Assembly: GCF_015265475.1 (NCBI RefSeq)
Contig: NZ_CP054493.1
Span: 1,922,001-1,986,000 of the forward strand
DNA: 64,000 nucleotides
Direction: 5' to 3'
Origin: Candidatus Sulfurimonas marisnigri
Lineage (GTDB): Bacteria; Campylobacterota; Campylobacteria; Campylobacterales; Sulfurimonadaceae
Shown here: in pieces, positions 1-9,415 of the stretch
Layout of the letters: each line of letters starts with the position of its first letter
Position numbering within the stretch: position 1 is the stretch's first letter
Position numbers and translations under genes: made by a program
Notes under the pieces: model-generated
The model's database searches: none
What the model was told of the DNA's origin: nothing
Seen by the model: the letters and a program-made list of their open reading frames with translations, nothing else

Positions 1-2
1 TA

Positions 3-1007
3 CTATGGGACATAAGCTATATTTGGAATTCCAGCTGATTCATCAATTCCCATCATAATATTTGCGTTAACTACTGCTTGGGATGAAGCCCCTCTCATTA
101 GGTTGTCAATTGCACTAGATATAAAAAGAACATTCCCTTTTTGTTTTACATATATATCACAAAAGTTTGTGCCAGATACACTCTTCATATCCACAGGATT
201 TTTACATACTCTTACATGTAACTCATCTTTATAGAACTCTTCTAATACCTTAAAAGCATCGAAATCACTACTTACTTGTATATATATAGAGCTTATCATA
301 CCTCGCGTTACAGGTACTAAATGCGGAACAAAACTAACATCATCAAAATCTACATATAGCTTTTGCGCAATCTCCGGAGCATGTCTGTGCATAAGGGGGT
401 TGTATGCGAATAAGTTCTCATTTACATTTACAAAGTGTGTTACATCACTAAGCTTTTTTCCTGCTCCGCTTACGCCTGTTTTTGCATCTATAATAATAGG
501 GGTATTTTTCAGTCGCTTATCCATAAAGGGTAAAACTCCTAAAATTGCAGAAGTTGGAAAGCATCCAGGGTTGGCTACAAGTTTTGCACTCTTTAAGGCT
601 TCACGATTAATCTCAGGGAGTCCATAGACTGCATGTGATAGATTTTTGACATCTGTGTGAGGACAATAAAACTCTTCATATAAACCTTGTGTAAGTCTAT
701 AGTCAGCAGATAAGTCAACCACTTTAACACCTTTTTCTATAAGTGCTTTCACATAAGCCATAGCAGTCTGATGAGGCACAGCTAAAAATACAAGTTCGCA
801 TTCTTGTGCTAACTCATCAATATCAGCTTTTAAAACCTTACACTCATAAACTCCACTCAGGGATGGGTGAAGTTCACTCAGCATGACCCCACCCTCAGAG
901 TTTGCAACATAAGAGAGTTGAAATTTTGGATGCTTAATAAGTATTTTAACAAGTTCAAGTCCTGTATACCCGCTAGCTCCAATTATTCCGACATTAATAA
1001 CACTCAA
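3..1007 (-). CDS. argC: N-acetyl-gamma-glutamyl-phosphate reductase
   Basis: ArgC reduces N-acetylglutamyl phosphate to the semialdehyde with NADPH, the third step of arginine synthesis in the cytoplasm. The 334-residue product has the usual family length. It shows the Rossmann motif GASGYTG at residues 10-16, the catalytic cysteine in NPGCFPT (Cys149) and the active-site HRH around residues 207-209. The start is a TTG, supported by AGGAGA about seven bases upstream. The first codons overlap the end of greA by 14 bases, so the two are probably co-transcribed. The gene is complete, with its stop at the window edge. argJ of the same pathway lies far away at 50105-51280, so the arginine genes are scattered. 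Confidence 0.96.
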   Translation of the reverse strand: MSVINVGIIGASGYTGLELVKILIKHPKFQLSYVANSEGGVMLSELHPSLSGVYECKVLKADIDELAQECELVFLAVPHQTAMAYVKALIEKGVKVVDLSADYRLTQGLYEEFYCPHTDVKNLSHAVYGLPEINREALKSAKLVANPGCFPTSAILGVLPFMDKRLKNTPIIIDAKTGVSGAGKKLSDVTHFVNVNENLFAYNPLMHRHAPEIAQKLYVDFDDVSFVPHLVPVTRGMISSIYIQVSSDFDAFKVLEEFYKDELHVRVCKNPVDMKSVSGTNFCDIYVKQKGNVLFISSAIDNLMRGASSQAVVNANIMMGIDESAGIPNIAYVP

Positions 1008-1491
1008 AAACTATCTCCTGATATTTAACCTCGTTTATCTCAAACTCTTTTTCACCGCCTGGCAATCTAACTTTTACCTCATCACCCTCTGCTTTACCTA
1101 ATAACTGCTTTGCTAAAGGTGAACCAAAGGAGATCAGCCCCATATCAGGATTGCTCTCACATCCACCAACTATAGTATATGTTATTTCTTCATCTGTATT
1201 CATATCTGTCATCATAATTGTTGAACCAAAACTAATACTAGAGTGTGTAAGTTCAGAAGGGTCAACAATTTTTGCACATCCTATAATGTCGGCAAGGTCT
1301 TGTAATCGTCCATCAATTTGTCTTTGCTGCTCTTTTGCCGCATGATATTCTGCATTTTCTTTTAAATCACCATGCTCTAATGCTTCTTCTATATCTTTGA
1401 CAACTTGAGGTCTTTTTACCTCTTTTAAGTTTTTAACCTCTGCTTGGAGTTTCTCATATCCAAACAAAGTCATAGGTTCAACTCTTTCCAT
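994..1491 (-). CDS. greA: Transcription elongation factor GreA
   Basis: GreA enters the secondary channel of RNA polymerase and stimulates cleavage of backtracked RNA. The 165-residue protein has the N-terminal coiled coil (about residues 8-78) and the tip motif GDLKENAEYH at residues 41-50, whose Asp and Glu coordinate the catalytic magnesium. The FKBP-like C-terminal domain contains the family sequence SPLAKQLLG. The ATG at 1491 gives an N terminus that lines up with E. coli GreA (MTL at residues 7-9). It overlaps argC downstream. A second family member of GreB type is at 36710-37222, so this organism carries both cleavage factors. Confidence 0.96.
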   Translation of the reverse strand: MERVEPMTLFGYEKLQAEVKNLKEVKRPQVVKDIEEALEHGDLKENAEYHAAKEQQRQIDGRLQDLADIIGCAKIVDPSELTHSSISFGSTIMMTDMNTDEEITYTIVGGCESNPDMGLISFGSPLAKQLLGKAEGDEVKVRLPGGEKEFEINEVKYQEIVFECY

Positions 1492-1510
1492 AATTATTCT
1501 CTTTTAGTGT

Positions 1511-2806
1511 TTATTTTTTATCAAACTTAATATCATTACCGATACTTACAGCTTCTTTTATATCTTCTATATTTTTATCTATCAACTTTATTGAGTATGG
1601 TTTTTCTTTATGGACAACTCTTATATCTTTAAGCTTTACACTGCTGCCATCATACTCAAAAATTGCTTCTGGTGTTAAGTTTTTAAAGTTTCTTTTGAAG
1701 TTTATATGCTCTTTTTTACTTATTTTTATAGAAACATCTTGTTCAAAATCTAACTTTCCTTCAAAAGATAAACTTGCAGAAAAATAACCTTTTCTTTTGT
1801 TATATTTAAATTTCGTAAGGATTGGTTTTCCCCAAGTTATTTCAAGAGCTTGTTTCAAGACTCTATCTTCAAGATGTTTTCTAGTTGATGGTTTTGGAAT
1901 AGTATGCATCTCCTTCTCAACCAATTTTGAAACCAAACTATTAAAACTTAAACCATTATGATGTCCTGCTCTTGCACATCTCACATAGTGATTACTCTCT
2001 TTGCTGCCATAGTCACTGGAGAAGCCGTAACCAAAATGAACATACCAGACTCTCTCTTGGTGTGTTGCATGAATAGATGATGACCAATAGCCTTCAGAAG
2101 CAGTATTTTTAAACCCTTTTTTTATAGATGGATTAAACTTTTCTTTATCTGTTATAGTTAGAAGTTGCTCTGCCGACGGTAAATACCAATCATCTTTCCC
2201 GTCTAGCGCCAGCTCTTCGCAATATTTTCTTGCACCACTGTAGTCTTTTTGTAAACTTGCCACTTCACTGCTATCTTGCCACACTATTCCTGTACCATTA
2301 TCAGTAACTACATCACCTTTTTTCTTTAGTTCTAATGGCTTCTTTTTCTCTACTCTAACACACTTAACATTATAAATATTTGTCTTATCAAGAGTATATG
2401 AACGACCATTCTCAAAAAGGAGAAACCATGCATCATTACTATTTGAGATGTCAGTGGATGATGACCAGTAAATATGAGAAGTAATATTATCAAAACCGGC
2501 TTTTATTGCAGGTTTGTATTGTCTATAATCAGCAATACTTTCAAGCTCATTAATAGCTGGCAAACGCCAGTCGTCATACCCACCCATCTTTAAATCTTGA
2601 CAGTACCCTTTTGCTTCATTCCAAGTTTTTTTTACCTTATAATCATCTTTCCACATCATACCGGTCGTACTGTCAGTTATTATGTTGCTTGAGTCATCTC
2701 TTGTCAGAGTATGTTTTTTTTCGAGTTTTATCGTCTCATTTATAACTATTTCATATGCGAAAGATGTTAAAGCAAGCATAACAATCAGTAATAACTTTTT
2801 TATCAT
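1511..2806 (-). CDS. Secreted protein with two Lcl/DUF1566 domains
   Basis: The 431-residue protein starts with a signal peptide (MIKK, a hydrophobic stretch to residue 16, then FA-YE), so it is probably exported. Two tandem Lcl C-terminal (DUF1566) repeats follow at about residues 44-153 and 165-281. Each contains T-G-x-x-W, then DDW-x-LP (residues 78-83 and 205-210), YWSSS (113-117 and 240-244) and a closing V-x-C-x-R. The last 150 residues are charged and predicted beta-rich, and I do not recognise them. In other bacteria this domain occurs in surface adhesins and lectin-like proteins; the ligand here is unknown. It stands alone between greA and two small genes. Confidence 0.85.
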   Translation of the reverse strand: MIKKLLLIVMLALTSFAYEIVINETIKLEKKHTLTRDDSSNIITDSTTGMMWKDDYKVKKTWNEAKGYCQDLKMGGYDDWRLPAINELESIADYRQYKPAIKAGFDNITSHIYWSSSTDISNSNDAWFLLFENGRSYTLDKTNIYNVKCVRVEKKKPLELKKKGDVVTDNGTGIVWQDSSEVASLQKDYSGARKYCEELALDGKDDWYLPSAEQLLTITDKEKFNPSIKKGFKNTASEGYWSSSIHATHQERVWYVHFGYGFSSDYGSKESNHYVRCARAGHHNGLSFNSLVSKLVEKEMHTIPKPSTRKHLEDRVLKQALEITWGKPILTKFKYNKRKGYFSASLSFEGKLDFEQDVSIKISKKEHINFKRNFKNLTPEAIFEYDGSSVKLKDIRVVHKEKPYSIKLIDKNIEDIKEAVSIGNDIKFDKK

Positions 2807-2878
2807 TTATCTATTTCCTTATGGTTTTTTATTATTAGATTTATAGTGAAGTATATCAATAATTTAGTTAAATAGACT

Positions 2879-3154
2879 TTACATGTTATTATTTATTTTT
2901 CTCATATTTGAGAGGTCAAACTCAATGTTTTCATCTTCACATGTAATAAAAACAATACACCCCTTCTTACTTATTGAGATTGGCTTATGAATATTTTCTA
3001 GTAGTGTTATACTCTCTTGGCTTTGTGGGTCGTAAGCTTTGAGCTTATTTTCGTCTATTGTGAAAAGTCTGCCACCGCCACAACCATCACCAATAATGCC
3101 CTCACATGTAAGATTTTCATCAAAATTATTAATCTCTCTAGAACCATGAGTCAT
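2879..3154 (-). CDS. Small hypothetical protein
   Basis: I do not recognise this 91-residue protein. It has no signal peptide or membrane segment. A glycine/cysteine cluster (DGCGGGR) near residue 26 is followed by alternating hydrophobic and polar stretches that suggest several beta strands, like one blade of a propeller. The ATG at 3154 is preceded by GAGGAG at good spacing inside the end of the upstream gene. The two genes overlap by 17 bases and are therefore probably translationally coupled. Confidence 0.6.
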   Translation of the reverse strand: MTHGSREINNFDENLTCEGIIGDGCGGGRLFTIDENKLKAYDPQSQESITLLENIHKPISISKKGCIVFITCEDENIEFDLSNMRKINNNM

Positions 3155-3518
3155 CTAAACACTCCTCTTTAGTCTGTTTAACAAATGCTTTAAAATCTGT
3201 ACTGTTTTTATCTAGATTTTTAAACTCATCATATGTATACTCTTTAAAAATTCTATCATCCAAACAGTTGCACATAGTTTCATTATTCTCTTTCTTACAT
3301 GTAGATATCAACTCTGTTTTATCTCTATCTTCCCATGTCATATAACTATTATAAAAAGGGACAATTGCCCAAATAAAAAAACCAAATGTCAGTACAATAT
3401 TTACTATATACTCTTTTTTTCTAGTCTCATAATACTTTTTTAAATCATACGCTATAAAAATCAGAAAAACTATCTCTAAGGTTATTGTGAACCAATCACT
3501 ACTTACAAAATTAAACAA
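3138..3518 (-). CDS. Small membrane protein of unknown function
   Basis: The 126-residue product has two hydrophobic segments (about residues 9-26 and 38-56), so it is probably an inner-membrane hairpin. The polar C-terminal half has four cysteines in two C-x-C or C-x3-C-like settings (STCKKE, MCNCLDD) plus one more near the end. The start is TTG at 3518, with AAGGGT about nine bases upstream. It overlaps the next small gene by 17 bases. I recognise no family. Confidence 0.6.
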   Translation of the reverse strand: MFNFVSSDWFTITLEIVFLIFIAYDLKKYYETRKKEYIVNIVLTFGFFIWAIVPFYNSYMTWEDRDKTELISTCKKENNETMCNCLDDRIFKEYTYDEFKNLDKNSTDFKAFVKQTKEECLDDSWF

Positions 3519-3538
3519 CTATTTTTACCCTTAACATC

Positions 3539-4180
3539 TTACAAACCTCTTATCTTTTTAATCGCTTCTGCACACATGGTAAGTCCGAAAGTCGCAGTCA
3601 CACCTACAAAACTCCCTTTATGCTCTGTAACGACAGCCTCTTCTGAGCTAAATATCACTTTATACTTACTCTTGAACTTTCTTCTTGTTAACTCTCGTCT
3701 TATCTTTTTACCAAGCGGGTCTCCGGCACTTTTCCAGATATCTGCCACTTGTACTTTAGTCGGGTCTACACGTTTTGCGGAGCCAAAAGAAGAGATTAGT
3801 TTTCTGTAACACGCTTGTGCAAGAGCCAGTTTTGCGCGAGTATTATCTATGGCATCTAAAACAATATCATACTCAGAAAAGTCAAAATCTCTAACCCATT
3901 GCTCCTCTACATGTACATTGATTATTTTTATATCTGGATAGTGCTTTTGAAGCGCTTCTGTTTTTAATTCCCCTACATGTAACTCTGACCACATTTGACG
4001 ATTTTGATTTGACTCATCATAAGTGTCATAGTCCACAATAGTAATATTACTAACACCACTGCGAACAAGGCAATCGAGACAGTGACCACCAACGCCACCA
4101 ACCCCTAAAAGAAGTACTTTTGCGTTTTGCAGTTTTGTAAAATCCTCTTTAAGAAGTTGTTTTATACGCTCATGCTTCAT
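3539..4180 (-). CDS. tcdA: ThiF/TcdA-like E1 adenylating enzyme
   Basis: This is a ThiF/MoeB/HesA-superfamily enzyme that adenylates a carboxylate. The best match is TcdA (CsdL), which cyclises t6A at position 37 of ANN-decoding tRNAs. At 213 residues it is shorter than E. coli TcdA (about 268). The ATP/Rossmann motif GVGGVGGH lies at residues 26-33, followed by VDYDTYDESNQNRQ, where the Asp, Asn and Arg bind ATP. There is no obvious zinc ribbon or rhodanese domain, which argues against MoeB. surE ends six bases upstream, so the two are likely one operon. The superfamily is certain; the TcdA assignment is good but not proven. Confidence 0.85.
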   Translation of the reverse strand: MKHERIKQLLKEDFTKLQNAKVLLLGVGGVGGHCLDCLVRSGVSNITIVDYDTYDESNQNRQMWSELHVGELKTEALQKHYPDIKIINVHVEEQWVRDFDFSEYDIVLDAIDNTRAKLALAQACYRKLISSFGSAKRVDPTKVQVADIWKSAGDPLGKKIRRELTRRKFKSKYKVIFSSEEAVVTEHKGSFVGVTATFGLTMCAEAIKKIRGL

Positions 4181-4186
4181 ACTGTA

Positions 4187-4972
4187 CTAATCAATCCAAT
4201 CTTGAAGTCTATTCATACTTTTATATGCACTCATATCAAGCTGTATTGGAGTTATAGAGATGTTTCCGTCTCTTATTACCTCATAATCACTTAGACCACT
4301 ATTACCAACTCTCGGAGAAAAGTTAAGAGGATGTAAACCTAGCCAATAGTGTTCTTCTCCTCTTGGATTTCTATGCACATGTGAATCATTTGCGTAAAAC
4401 CTGTATCCGGCATAAGTTACTATCATTTTTGCCTCTTTTACATCTGCTGGAATATTCACATTTAAGAACTCTCTATCAGGAAGTGGGAAAGTGCCACCTT
4501 TGATTTTTAAAACAAGTTTTTTTATCGTCTCTTTTGCTAATGTAAAATCTCCCTCAGGATCTGAAAAATCCATCACCTGAGAAATAGCAATAGAAGGGAC
4601 ATCATGAAGTACACCCTCCATAGCTCCGGCGGCAGTTCCAGAGTATGTAATATCTTCACCCATATTTGAGCCGCGGTTTATACCGCTTATAAGCAAATCC
4701 GGTTTAGAATCTACAAAGATTGTGCTCAAAGAGAGATAAACACAATCACTCGGAGTTCCATCATCAAGCTTATAAAAGTCATCACCTACACCCACAAACC
4801 GAAGTGGACGAACCAAAGTAAGTGAGTGACCACATGCAGACTTCTCATTTGCAGGAGCCACAACAGTAACTCTTACATCATCCAACTCTCTTAAAGCCTC
4901 TACTAAACTAAGTAGACCTTTTGCCTCATAACCATCGTCATTTGTTACTAAAATTCTATACTTATTTTTCAT
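4187..4972 (-). CDS. surE: 5'/3'-nucleotidase SurE
   Basis: SurE is a metal-dependent survival phosphatase acting on nucleoside 5'- and 3'-monophosphates in the cytoplasm. The 261-residue protein carries the diagnostic N-terminal TNDDGY with the metal ligands Asp12 and Asp13. It also has SGINRGSNMG and TYSGTAAGAMEG, which contribute the other metal and phosphate ligands. It is transcribed together with the tcdA-like gene, six bases away, and its start lies beside a divergent plus-strand gene. Confidence 0.95.
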   Translation of the reverse strand: MKNKYRILVTNDDGYEAKGLLSLVEALRELDDVRVTVVAPANEKSACGHSLTLVRPLRFVGVGDDFYKLDDGTPSDCVYLSLSTIFVDSKPDLLISGINRGSNMGEDITYSGTAAGAMEGVLHDVPSIAISQVMDFSDPEGDFTLAKETIKKLVLKIKGGTFPLPDREFLNVNIPADVKEAKMIVTYAGYRFYANDSHVHRNPRGEEHYWLGLHPLNFSPRVGNSGLSDYEVIRDGNISITPIQLDMSAYKSMNRLQDWID

Positions 4973-5048
4973 AATCTAATTTTATCATAATGTGTTTACT
5001 TTTCTAACCGATATTGTATAAAGAAAGAAATAATTTTGGAGAAATATT

Positions 5049-5600
5049 ATGAACACATCTTATGCATTTGACTCTTACAGAGCACACGATTTAAATATTG
5101 CTATGAGAACTTCAAGTGGTGACGTTATTAAGATGGATTTTTCCAATGCCGAGGCACTATCAATGAGCAAAGAGCAAAATGCTAACGGCTCAAAAACCTC
5201 TATGACATTCTCTTCTATGCAGTCGTTTCAGTTTTCTATTGACTCCAACGGCATAGATAAACAAGACCAAAAAGAGATAGATGCTTTTATGAAAATTGCG
5301 CAGCCTTTTATAGACAATTTTTTAAAAGAGCTCGAAGATGTTGCACCAAAGTCTCCTGTTTCAAAACTAGCACGTACTATTGCCGGAATTTTTGAGCCAA
5401 GCAAAGAGAGAGACGATAATTCTAAAAACAATGTTAAAACAAATATAGTAAATATGTTTGATAACTCTATGAAAAAACTAGAGACTCCTGAAAAACTAAA
5501 CACTATTGATACTTTGGATAAAATATTTGAAGATGCTAAAAAGCTTTTGGAAAAAACACTTGAGGAATTTGATAAGTTTAATAAAATTTTATATGCATAA
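5049..5600 (+). CDS. Hypothetical protein, DUF5610-like style
   Basis: The 183-residue protein has no signal peptide or membrane helix. The first half is serine-rich and beta-like (FSFS-type repeats, residues 28-75). A segment with DSNGIDKQDQKEIDAFMK and IDNFLKEL resembles the core of proteobacterial DUF5610-type proteins, and the C-terminal half is strongly helical. I cannot give a function. The ATG at 5049 follows GGAG at good spacing. A strong inverted repeat just downstream probably ends the transcript. Confidence 0.6.
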   Translation: MNTSYAFDSYRAHDLNIAMRTSSGDVIKMDFSNAEALSMSKEQNANGSKTSMTFSSMQSFQFSIDSNGIDKQDQKEIDAFMKIAQPFIDNFLKELEDVAPKSPVSKLARTIAGIFEPSKERDDNSKNNVKTNIVNMFDNSMKKLETPEKLNTIDTLDKIFEDAKKLLEKTLEEFDKFNKILYA

Positions 5601-5604
5601 AACC

Positions 5605-5638
5605 AAATATAGCTTAATATAAAAACTAAGCTATATTT
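5605..5638. terminator. Bidirectional hairpin terminator
   Basis: A perfect 12-base-pair inverted repeat (5605-5616 with 5627-5638) with a 10-base loop lies between two convergent genes. A-rich sequence on one side and T-rich on the other give tails on both strands. The stop codon of the minus-strand gene lies inside it. Confidence 0.7.
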
Positions 5639-5841
5639 TGTGTAATCCTGATTGAATCACCATAGTATATCATATCATACAGTTCTAAACTCACGACATC
5701 ACTGATGGCAACTAAATCTCTTATCTTTAAACTATCAGAACCAACTCCTGCATAAAGGTAAAGAGTTTCATCAACAATATCACTCTTTTTAAAATATATA
5801 AGATTACATTTATTTATATTTTTTAATAAATCATCTAACAT
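5626..5841 (-). CDS. Small hypothetical protein
   Basis: This 71-residue protein is of unknown function. It is a mix of short helices and strands, has no membrane segment, and has an acidic N terminus (LDDLLKNI). I prefer the ATG at 5841 because AAAGGG lies five bases upstream; a GTG two codons earlier is the alternative. The 3' end overlaps the terminator hairpin. Confidence is moderate because it is short and not recognised. Confidence 0.5.
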   Translation of the reverse strand: MLDDLLKNINKCNLIYFKKSDIVDETLYLYAGVGSDSLKIRDLVAISDVVSLELYDMIYYGDSIRITQNIA

Positions 5842-6035
5842 AAGCACCCTTTATTATAATATATGAAATAATAACATAATTTGTAACAATATAATATATT
5901 TAGTTTTATAACATTATATTTTTCTGCACATAACATCGGATATTTTTTAATTTTATAAAGAATTTTTGCATATAATTACCAAGTAATAGAAATTTAATAC
6001 CCATAATTTGGTATAAAAAATGCTTTGCAAATGTT

Positions 6036-7190
6036 ATGAAAAAACTATTTTTATTACTTATTTTTAACCTAATCATTTTTGCTTCATCTGTTTCTACCAT
6101 AGAAGAAGACTACCGGAAGCTCAATCATGAGATAGATAAAATATCTCTTTATTTAAGTGCTGAAGAAAAAGTATCTATATATTTTTTAATCCTCTCTACG
6201 CATGAAAAAATTACTTCTGCTCTGTCCACAAACATAAATAAAGTTTCAAGCCTCAAAGAGTTGCAAATAGACACAATACAAGCAATTTCAAACTTAAAAG
6301 AGAATAACAATAAAATAAGTTCCAAAGAGATTGAAAAAGTAAAAGAGCTTTATAAAAAAATGAGCAGCAATGGCTTGGTTCTTATTAAATCACTAAAACA
6401 AGAGACTCAAGATAAAATTGTTTATCAAGACAAAATTATATATCAAGATAAAATTGTTTATAAGGAGAAGTTGGTTTATCAAGATAAAATAGTCGAAACC
6501 ACCTCTTATGTGTACATTTGGATAGCATCTATATTATTTTTAATAGTTGGCTTTATTCTTGGATACTTAGTTTCTAAAAACATCCATATAAAGAGAAAAA
6601 ATCTTCCTCAGCTAATAACTATAAAAGATTTGGAAGATGAAAAAACAAATCTTTTAGAAATAATCAACAATATTAAAACAGACAATGAAAAGCTACATGT
6701 AGAAATAAATAAAAAAACTCTGCATGTAGAAAAACAAAATATAGAGCTAACAGAGAAAAACAAAGCATTACACAATCAAGCAGCAGAGTTGCAAAACTCT
6801 CACACAAACATGCTACTAGAACTTAATGAAAAGATTGAAAAACTAGCCCAAGAGAAGAATACTCTTTTTTCTCAGATTCAAGAGAGTGAAACCAACAGTG
6901 AACTAGATAAACAAAACAGTTTTCAATTTGATGAGCACTTACAATCTCTTCAACACCAAAGCAGGGATATATTCAATGTTTTAGATACTATATCTGATAT
7001 AGCAGACCAAACTAACCTCCTTGCTCTAAACGCGGCAATTGAGGCAGCAAGGGCGGGAGAACATGGCAGAGGATTTGCGGTAGTTGCTGATGAAGTGAGA
7101 AAACTGGCAGAGAGAACACAAAAAACACTTAACGAAGCAAGAGTTAATATTTCAGGTGTTGTTGATGCCATTTCAAACCTTAAAATATAA
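6036..7190 (+). CDS. Chemoreceptor-like protein with shortened signalling hairpin
   Basis: The 384-residue protein has a signal peptide or first membrane helix (residues 1-19), then a helical periplasmic region to about 125. Five six-residue repeats (126-153), a membrane helix (159-179) and a long coiled coil (190-310) follow. It ends in the chemoreceptor signalling tip ([18 protein letters not shown], then [20 protein letters not shown]). Only about 38 residues follow the EHGRG tip, whereas a normal receptor has a C-terminal arm of over 100 residues with methylation sites. No HAMP domain is visible. The tip should still contact CheA/CheW, but adaptation by methylation looks unlikely. Only about 115 bases separate it from rho and these do not encode the missing arm, so a frameshift is not the explanation. 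Confidence 0.85.
   Translation: MKKLFLLLIFNLIIFASSVSTIEEDYRKLNHEIDKISLYLSAEEKVSIYFLILSTHEKITSALSTNINKVSSLKELQIDTIQAISNLKENNNKISSKEIEKVKELYKKMSSNGLVLIKSLKQETQDKIVYQDKIIYQDKIVYKEKLVYQDKIVETTSYVYIWIASILFLIVGFILGYLVSKNIHIKRKNLPQLITIKDLEDEKTNLLEIINNIKTDNEKLHVEINKKTLHVEKQNIELTEKNKALHNQAAELQNSHTNMLLELNEKIEKLAQEKNTLFSQIQESETNSELDKQNSFQFDEHLQSLQHQSRDIFNVLDTISDIADQTNLLALNAAIEAARAGEHGRGFAVVADEVRKLAERTQKTLNEARVNISGVVDAISNLKI
6411..6494 (+). repeat. Tandem 18-base coding repeats (YQDKIV units)
   Basis: About five in-frame 18-base units encode imperfect copies of D-K-I-V-Y-Q, just before the membrane helix of the chemoreceptor-like protein. Units differ by point changes (DKIIYQ, EKLVYQ), so they are not freshly expanded. 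They probably extend a periplasmic helix. Confidence 0.8.
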
Positions 7191-7305
7191 AAACTTGACT
7201 TTAGAAGTTTTATTAGTGTAAAATTGCGCAATCAAGAAGATGTAATGAGTATATCCTAAACAACTTTCCCCCTGCAAAAATCCTAAAAACCAAGGCAGCC
7301 ACCAT

Positions 7306-8658
7306 ATGAGTGAAAACAATTCAGAACAACCGCGTAAATCTAACCCTAAATCTAGCCCTAAGAACAATTCAAAGCAAAGAACTCACAAACCAGTAAAAGG
7401 TGCAAGTGTTGAAGAGCTCCGTATTAAGAGTATTGATGAGTTAACGGCTTTAGCAATAGAGTTAAATGTTGAAAACCCCAACGAACTTAAGCGTCAAGAT
7501 ATTATCTTTGAAATTCTAAAAGCACAAACTGAACAAGGTGGCTTTATCCTTTTTAGTGGAATTCTTGAAATTATGCAAGATGGCTACGGATTTATCCGCT
7601 CAATAGACAAAAGTTTTAACGAAAGTATAAATGATGCTTATGTTTCCAATACACAGATTAAAAGATTTGCTCTTAGAAACGGTGATGTCGTTACAGGTCA
7701 AGTTAGACCGCCAAAAGACCAAGAGAGATACTACGCTCTTATTAAAATCGAAGCAGTAAATTCACTTCCACCTGAAGAGAGCAAAAAAAGACCTCTGTTT
7801 GAAAATCTTACACCACTTTACGCACTAGACCAAATAAAACTAGAGTATAGAGAAAAAGGTCTAACCGGCCGCATGCTGGATCTCTTTTCCCCTATTGGTA
7901 AAGGTCAGCGTGCTCTTATAGTTGCACCTCCTAGAAGCGGTAAAACTGAACTCTTAAAGGAAATTGCTCATGGTATAACTCATAACCATGCAGAGATTGA
8001 CCTAATGGTTTTACTTGTTGATGAGAGACCTGAAGAGGTTACAGATATGGAGAGAAGCGTTAAAGGTGAAGTTTATAGCTCAACTTTTGATATGCCTGCA
8101 AAAAACCATGTAAAAGTTGCCGAGATGGTAATAGAAAAAGCAAAAAGACGTGTTGAACTAGGTAAAGACGTTGTTATTTTACTTGACTCCATCACCCGTC
8201 TGGCACGTGCATACAATACTGTTACACCTTCAAGCGGAAAAGTTCTGAGCGGTGGTGTTGATGCAAATGCGCTTCACAGACCAAAACGTTTTTTTGGAGC
8301 TGCCCGCAACATTGAAAATGGAGGAAGCTTAACTATCATTGCAACTGCCCTTGTTGATACAGGTAGCAAAATGGATGAAGTTATCTTTGAAGAGTTCAAA
8401 GGTACGGGTAATTCAGAGGTTGTTCTTGATAGAAAAATTGCCGACAGAAGAATATTCCCTGCAATTGATATCCTCAAATCCGGAACACGTAAAGATGAAC
8501 TTCTTATCGGCCCTGAAGTTCTACAAAAAGTATTTATTCTTCGCCAGATGATACATAAACAAGAGAATGAAATTGAAGCACTTAAATTTGTTTACGCAAC
8601 TATGGGTAAAAAAGCTACAAATGATGAATTCCTAGAAAGCATGAATACAAACTCGTAA
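7306..8658 (+). CDS. rho: Transcription termination factor Rho
   Basis: Rho is the hexameric RNA-dependent ATPase that ends transcription of untranslated RNA. The 450-residue protein has a serine/asparagine/lysine-rich extension (residues 1-30), the Rho N-terminal helical domain, the cold-shock-like RNA-binding domain (GYGFIRS around residue 90) and the ATPase domain. The Walker A motif PPRSGKTE and the Walker B region [15 protein letters not shown] are intact. The extension accounts for the greater length compared with E. coli (419). murI follows two bases after the stop, so the two are probably co-transcribed. Confidence 0.97.
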   Translation: MSENNSEQPRKSNPKSSPKNNSKQRTHKPVKGASVEELRIKSIDELTALAIELNVENPNELKRQDIIFEILKAQTEQGGFILFSGILEIMQDGYGFIRSIDKSFNESINDAYVSNTQIKRFALRNGDVVTGQVRPPKDQERYYALIKIEAVNSLPPEESKKRPLFENLTPLYALDQIKLEYREKGLTGRMLDLFSPIGKGQRALIVAPPRSGKTELLKEIAHGITHNHAEIDLMVLLVDERPEEVTDMERSVKGEVYSSTFDMPAKNHVKVAEMVIEKAKRRVELGKDVVILLDSITRLARAYNTVTPSSGKVLSGGVDANALHRPKRFFGAARNIENGGSLTIIATALVDTGSKMDEVIFEEFKGTGNSEVVLDRKIADRRIFPAIDILKSGTRKDELLIGPEVLQKVFILRQMIHKQENEIEALKFVYATMGKKATNDEFLESMNTNS

Positions 8659-8660
8659 CA

Positions 8661-9404
8661 ATGAAGATAGGTGTATTTGATAGTGGAATTGGTGGTTTAA
8701 CAGTTGTTAAATCACTCCTTGGACATAATCTTTTTGAGGAGATAATCTACTTTGGTGACACAGCTCGTGTTCCATACGGGATAAAAGACAAAATAACTAT
8801 CATTCGCTACGCAATTGAAGCCGTAGAATTTTTCAAAAATTTTGAACTTGACCTTATTATAGTTGCTTGTAACACTGTCAGCGCTTATGCTTTGGATGAG
8901 ATGAGAGAAGTCTCTGATTGCCCAGTCATAGGGGTTGTAGAAGCCGGGATACTCGCTACAGCCAATGCACTTAAAGATAAAACTTCAAACATACTTATTA
9001 TTGGTACAAAAGCGACTATAAACTCAAAGGCGTACGAGATAGGTCTAAACGCAGAGGGATTTCACAGCTTGCAGGCCAAAGCAACAGGGCTTTTTGTCCC
9101 GATTGTTGAAGAGGAGATTTACTGCGGCGAAATTTTAGAGGCAACTTTTAAACACTACTTCAGTCAAACGACAAATCCAGATGCTATAATCTTGGGTTGT
9201 ACTCACTTTCCTCTTATCTCTGATGAGCTACAAAACTACTTCTCAAAAGATACGATATTGATTCACTCTGGTGATGCCATAGTTGAGTACTTGGAGAAAA
9301 ATTTTAATTTTAGTGTAAAGTATAATAATCCAAAACTGGAATTCTTTGCATCTGAAAATCCGGATGCATTAAAGGCTGTTAGTAAAAAATGGTTGAATAT
9401 TTAA
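8661..9404 (+). CDS. murI: Glutamate racemase
   Basis: MurI makes D-glutamate for peptidoglycan by a two-base mechanism in the cytoplasm. The 247-residue product has the usual length, with FDSGIGGLTV at residues 6-15. Its two catalytic cysteines lie in ACNT (Cys70) and GCTH (Cys180). The start is two bases after the rho stop and no separate ribosome binding site is obvious, so it is probably coupled to rho translation. The next gene begins within about a dozen bases of its stop. Confidence 0.96.
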   Translation: MKIGVFDSGIGGLTVVKSLLGHNLFEEIIYFGDTARVPYGIKDKITIIRYAIEAVEFFKNFELDLIIVACNTVSAYALDEMREVSDCPVIGVVEAGILATANALKDKTSNILIIGTKATINSKAYEIGLNAEGFHSLQAKATGLFVPIVEEEIYCGEILEATFKHYFSQTTNPDAIILGCTHFPLISDELQNYFSKDTILIHSGDAIVEYLEKNFNFSVKYNNPKLEFFASENPDALKAVSKKWLNI

Positions 9405-9415
9405 AAGGATAAATA

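Noticed and set aside
5906-6100. 64-codon minus-strand frame upstream of the chemoreceptor-like gene
   Set aside because: It overlaps the signal peptide coding region and the promoter region, has no ribosome binding site and looks like a random AT-rich frame.
7191-7305. Frameshift as the reason for the short chemoreceptor
   Set aside because: The sequence after the stop does not encode the missing C-terminal arm in any frame, and only about 115 bases remain before rho.
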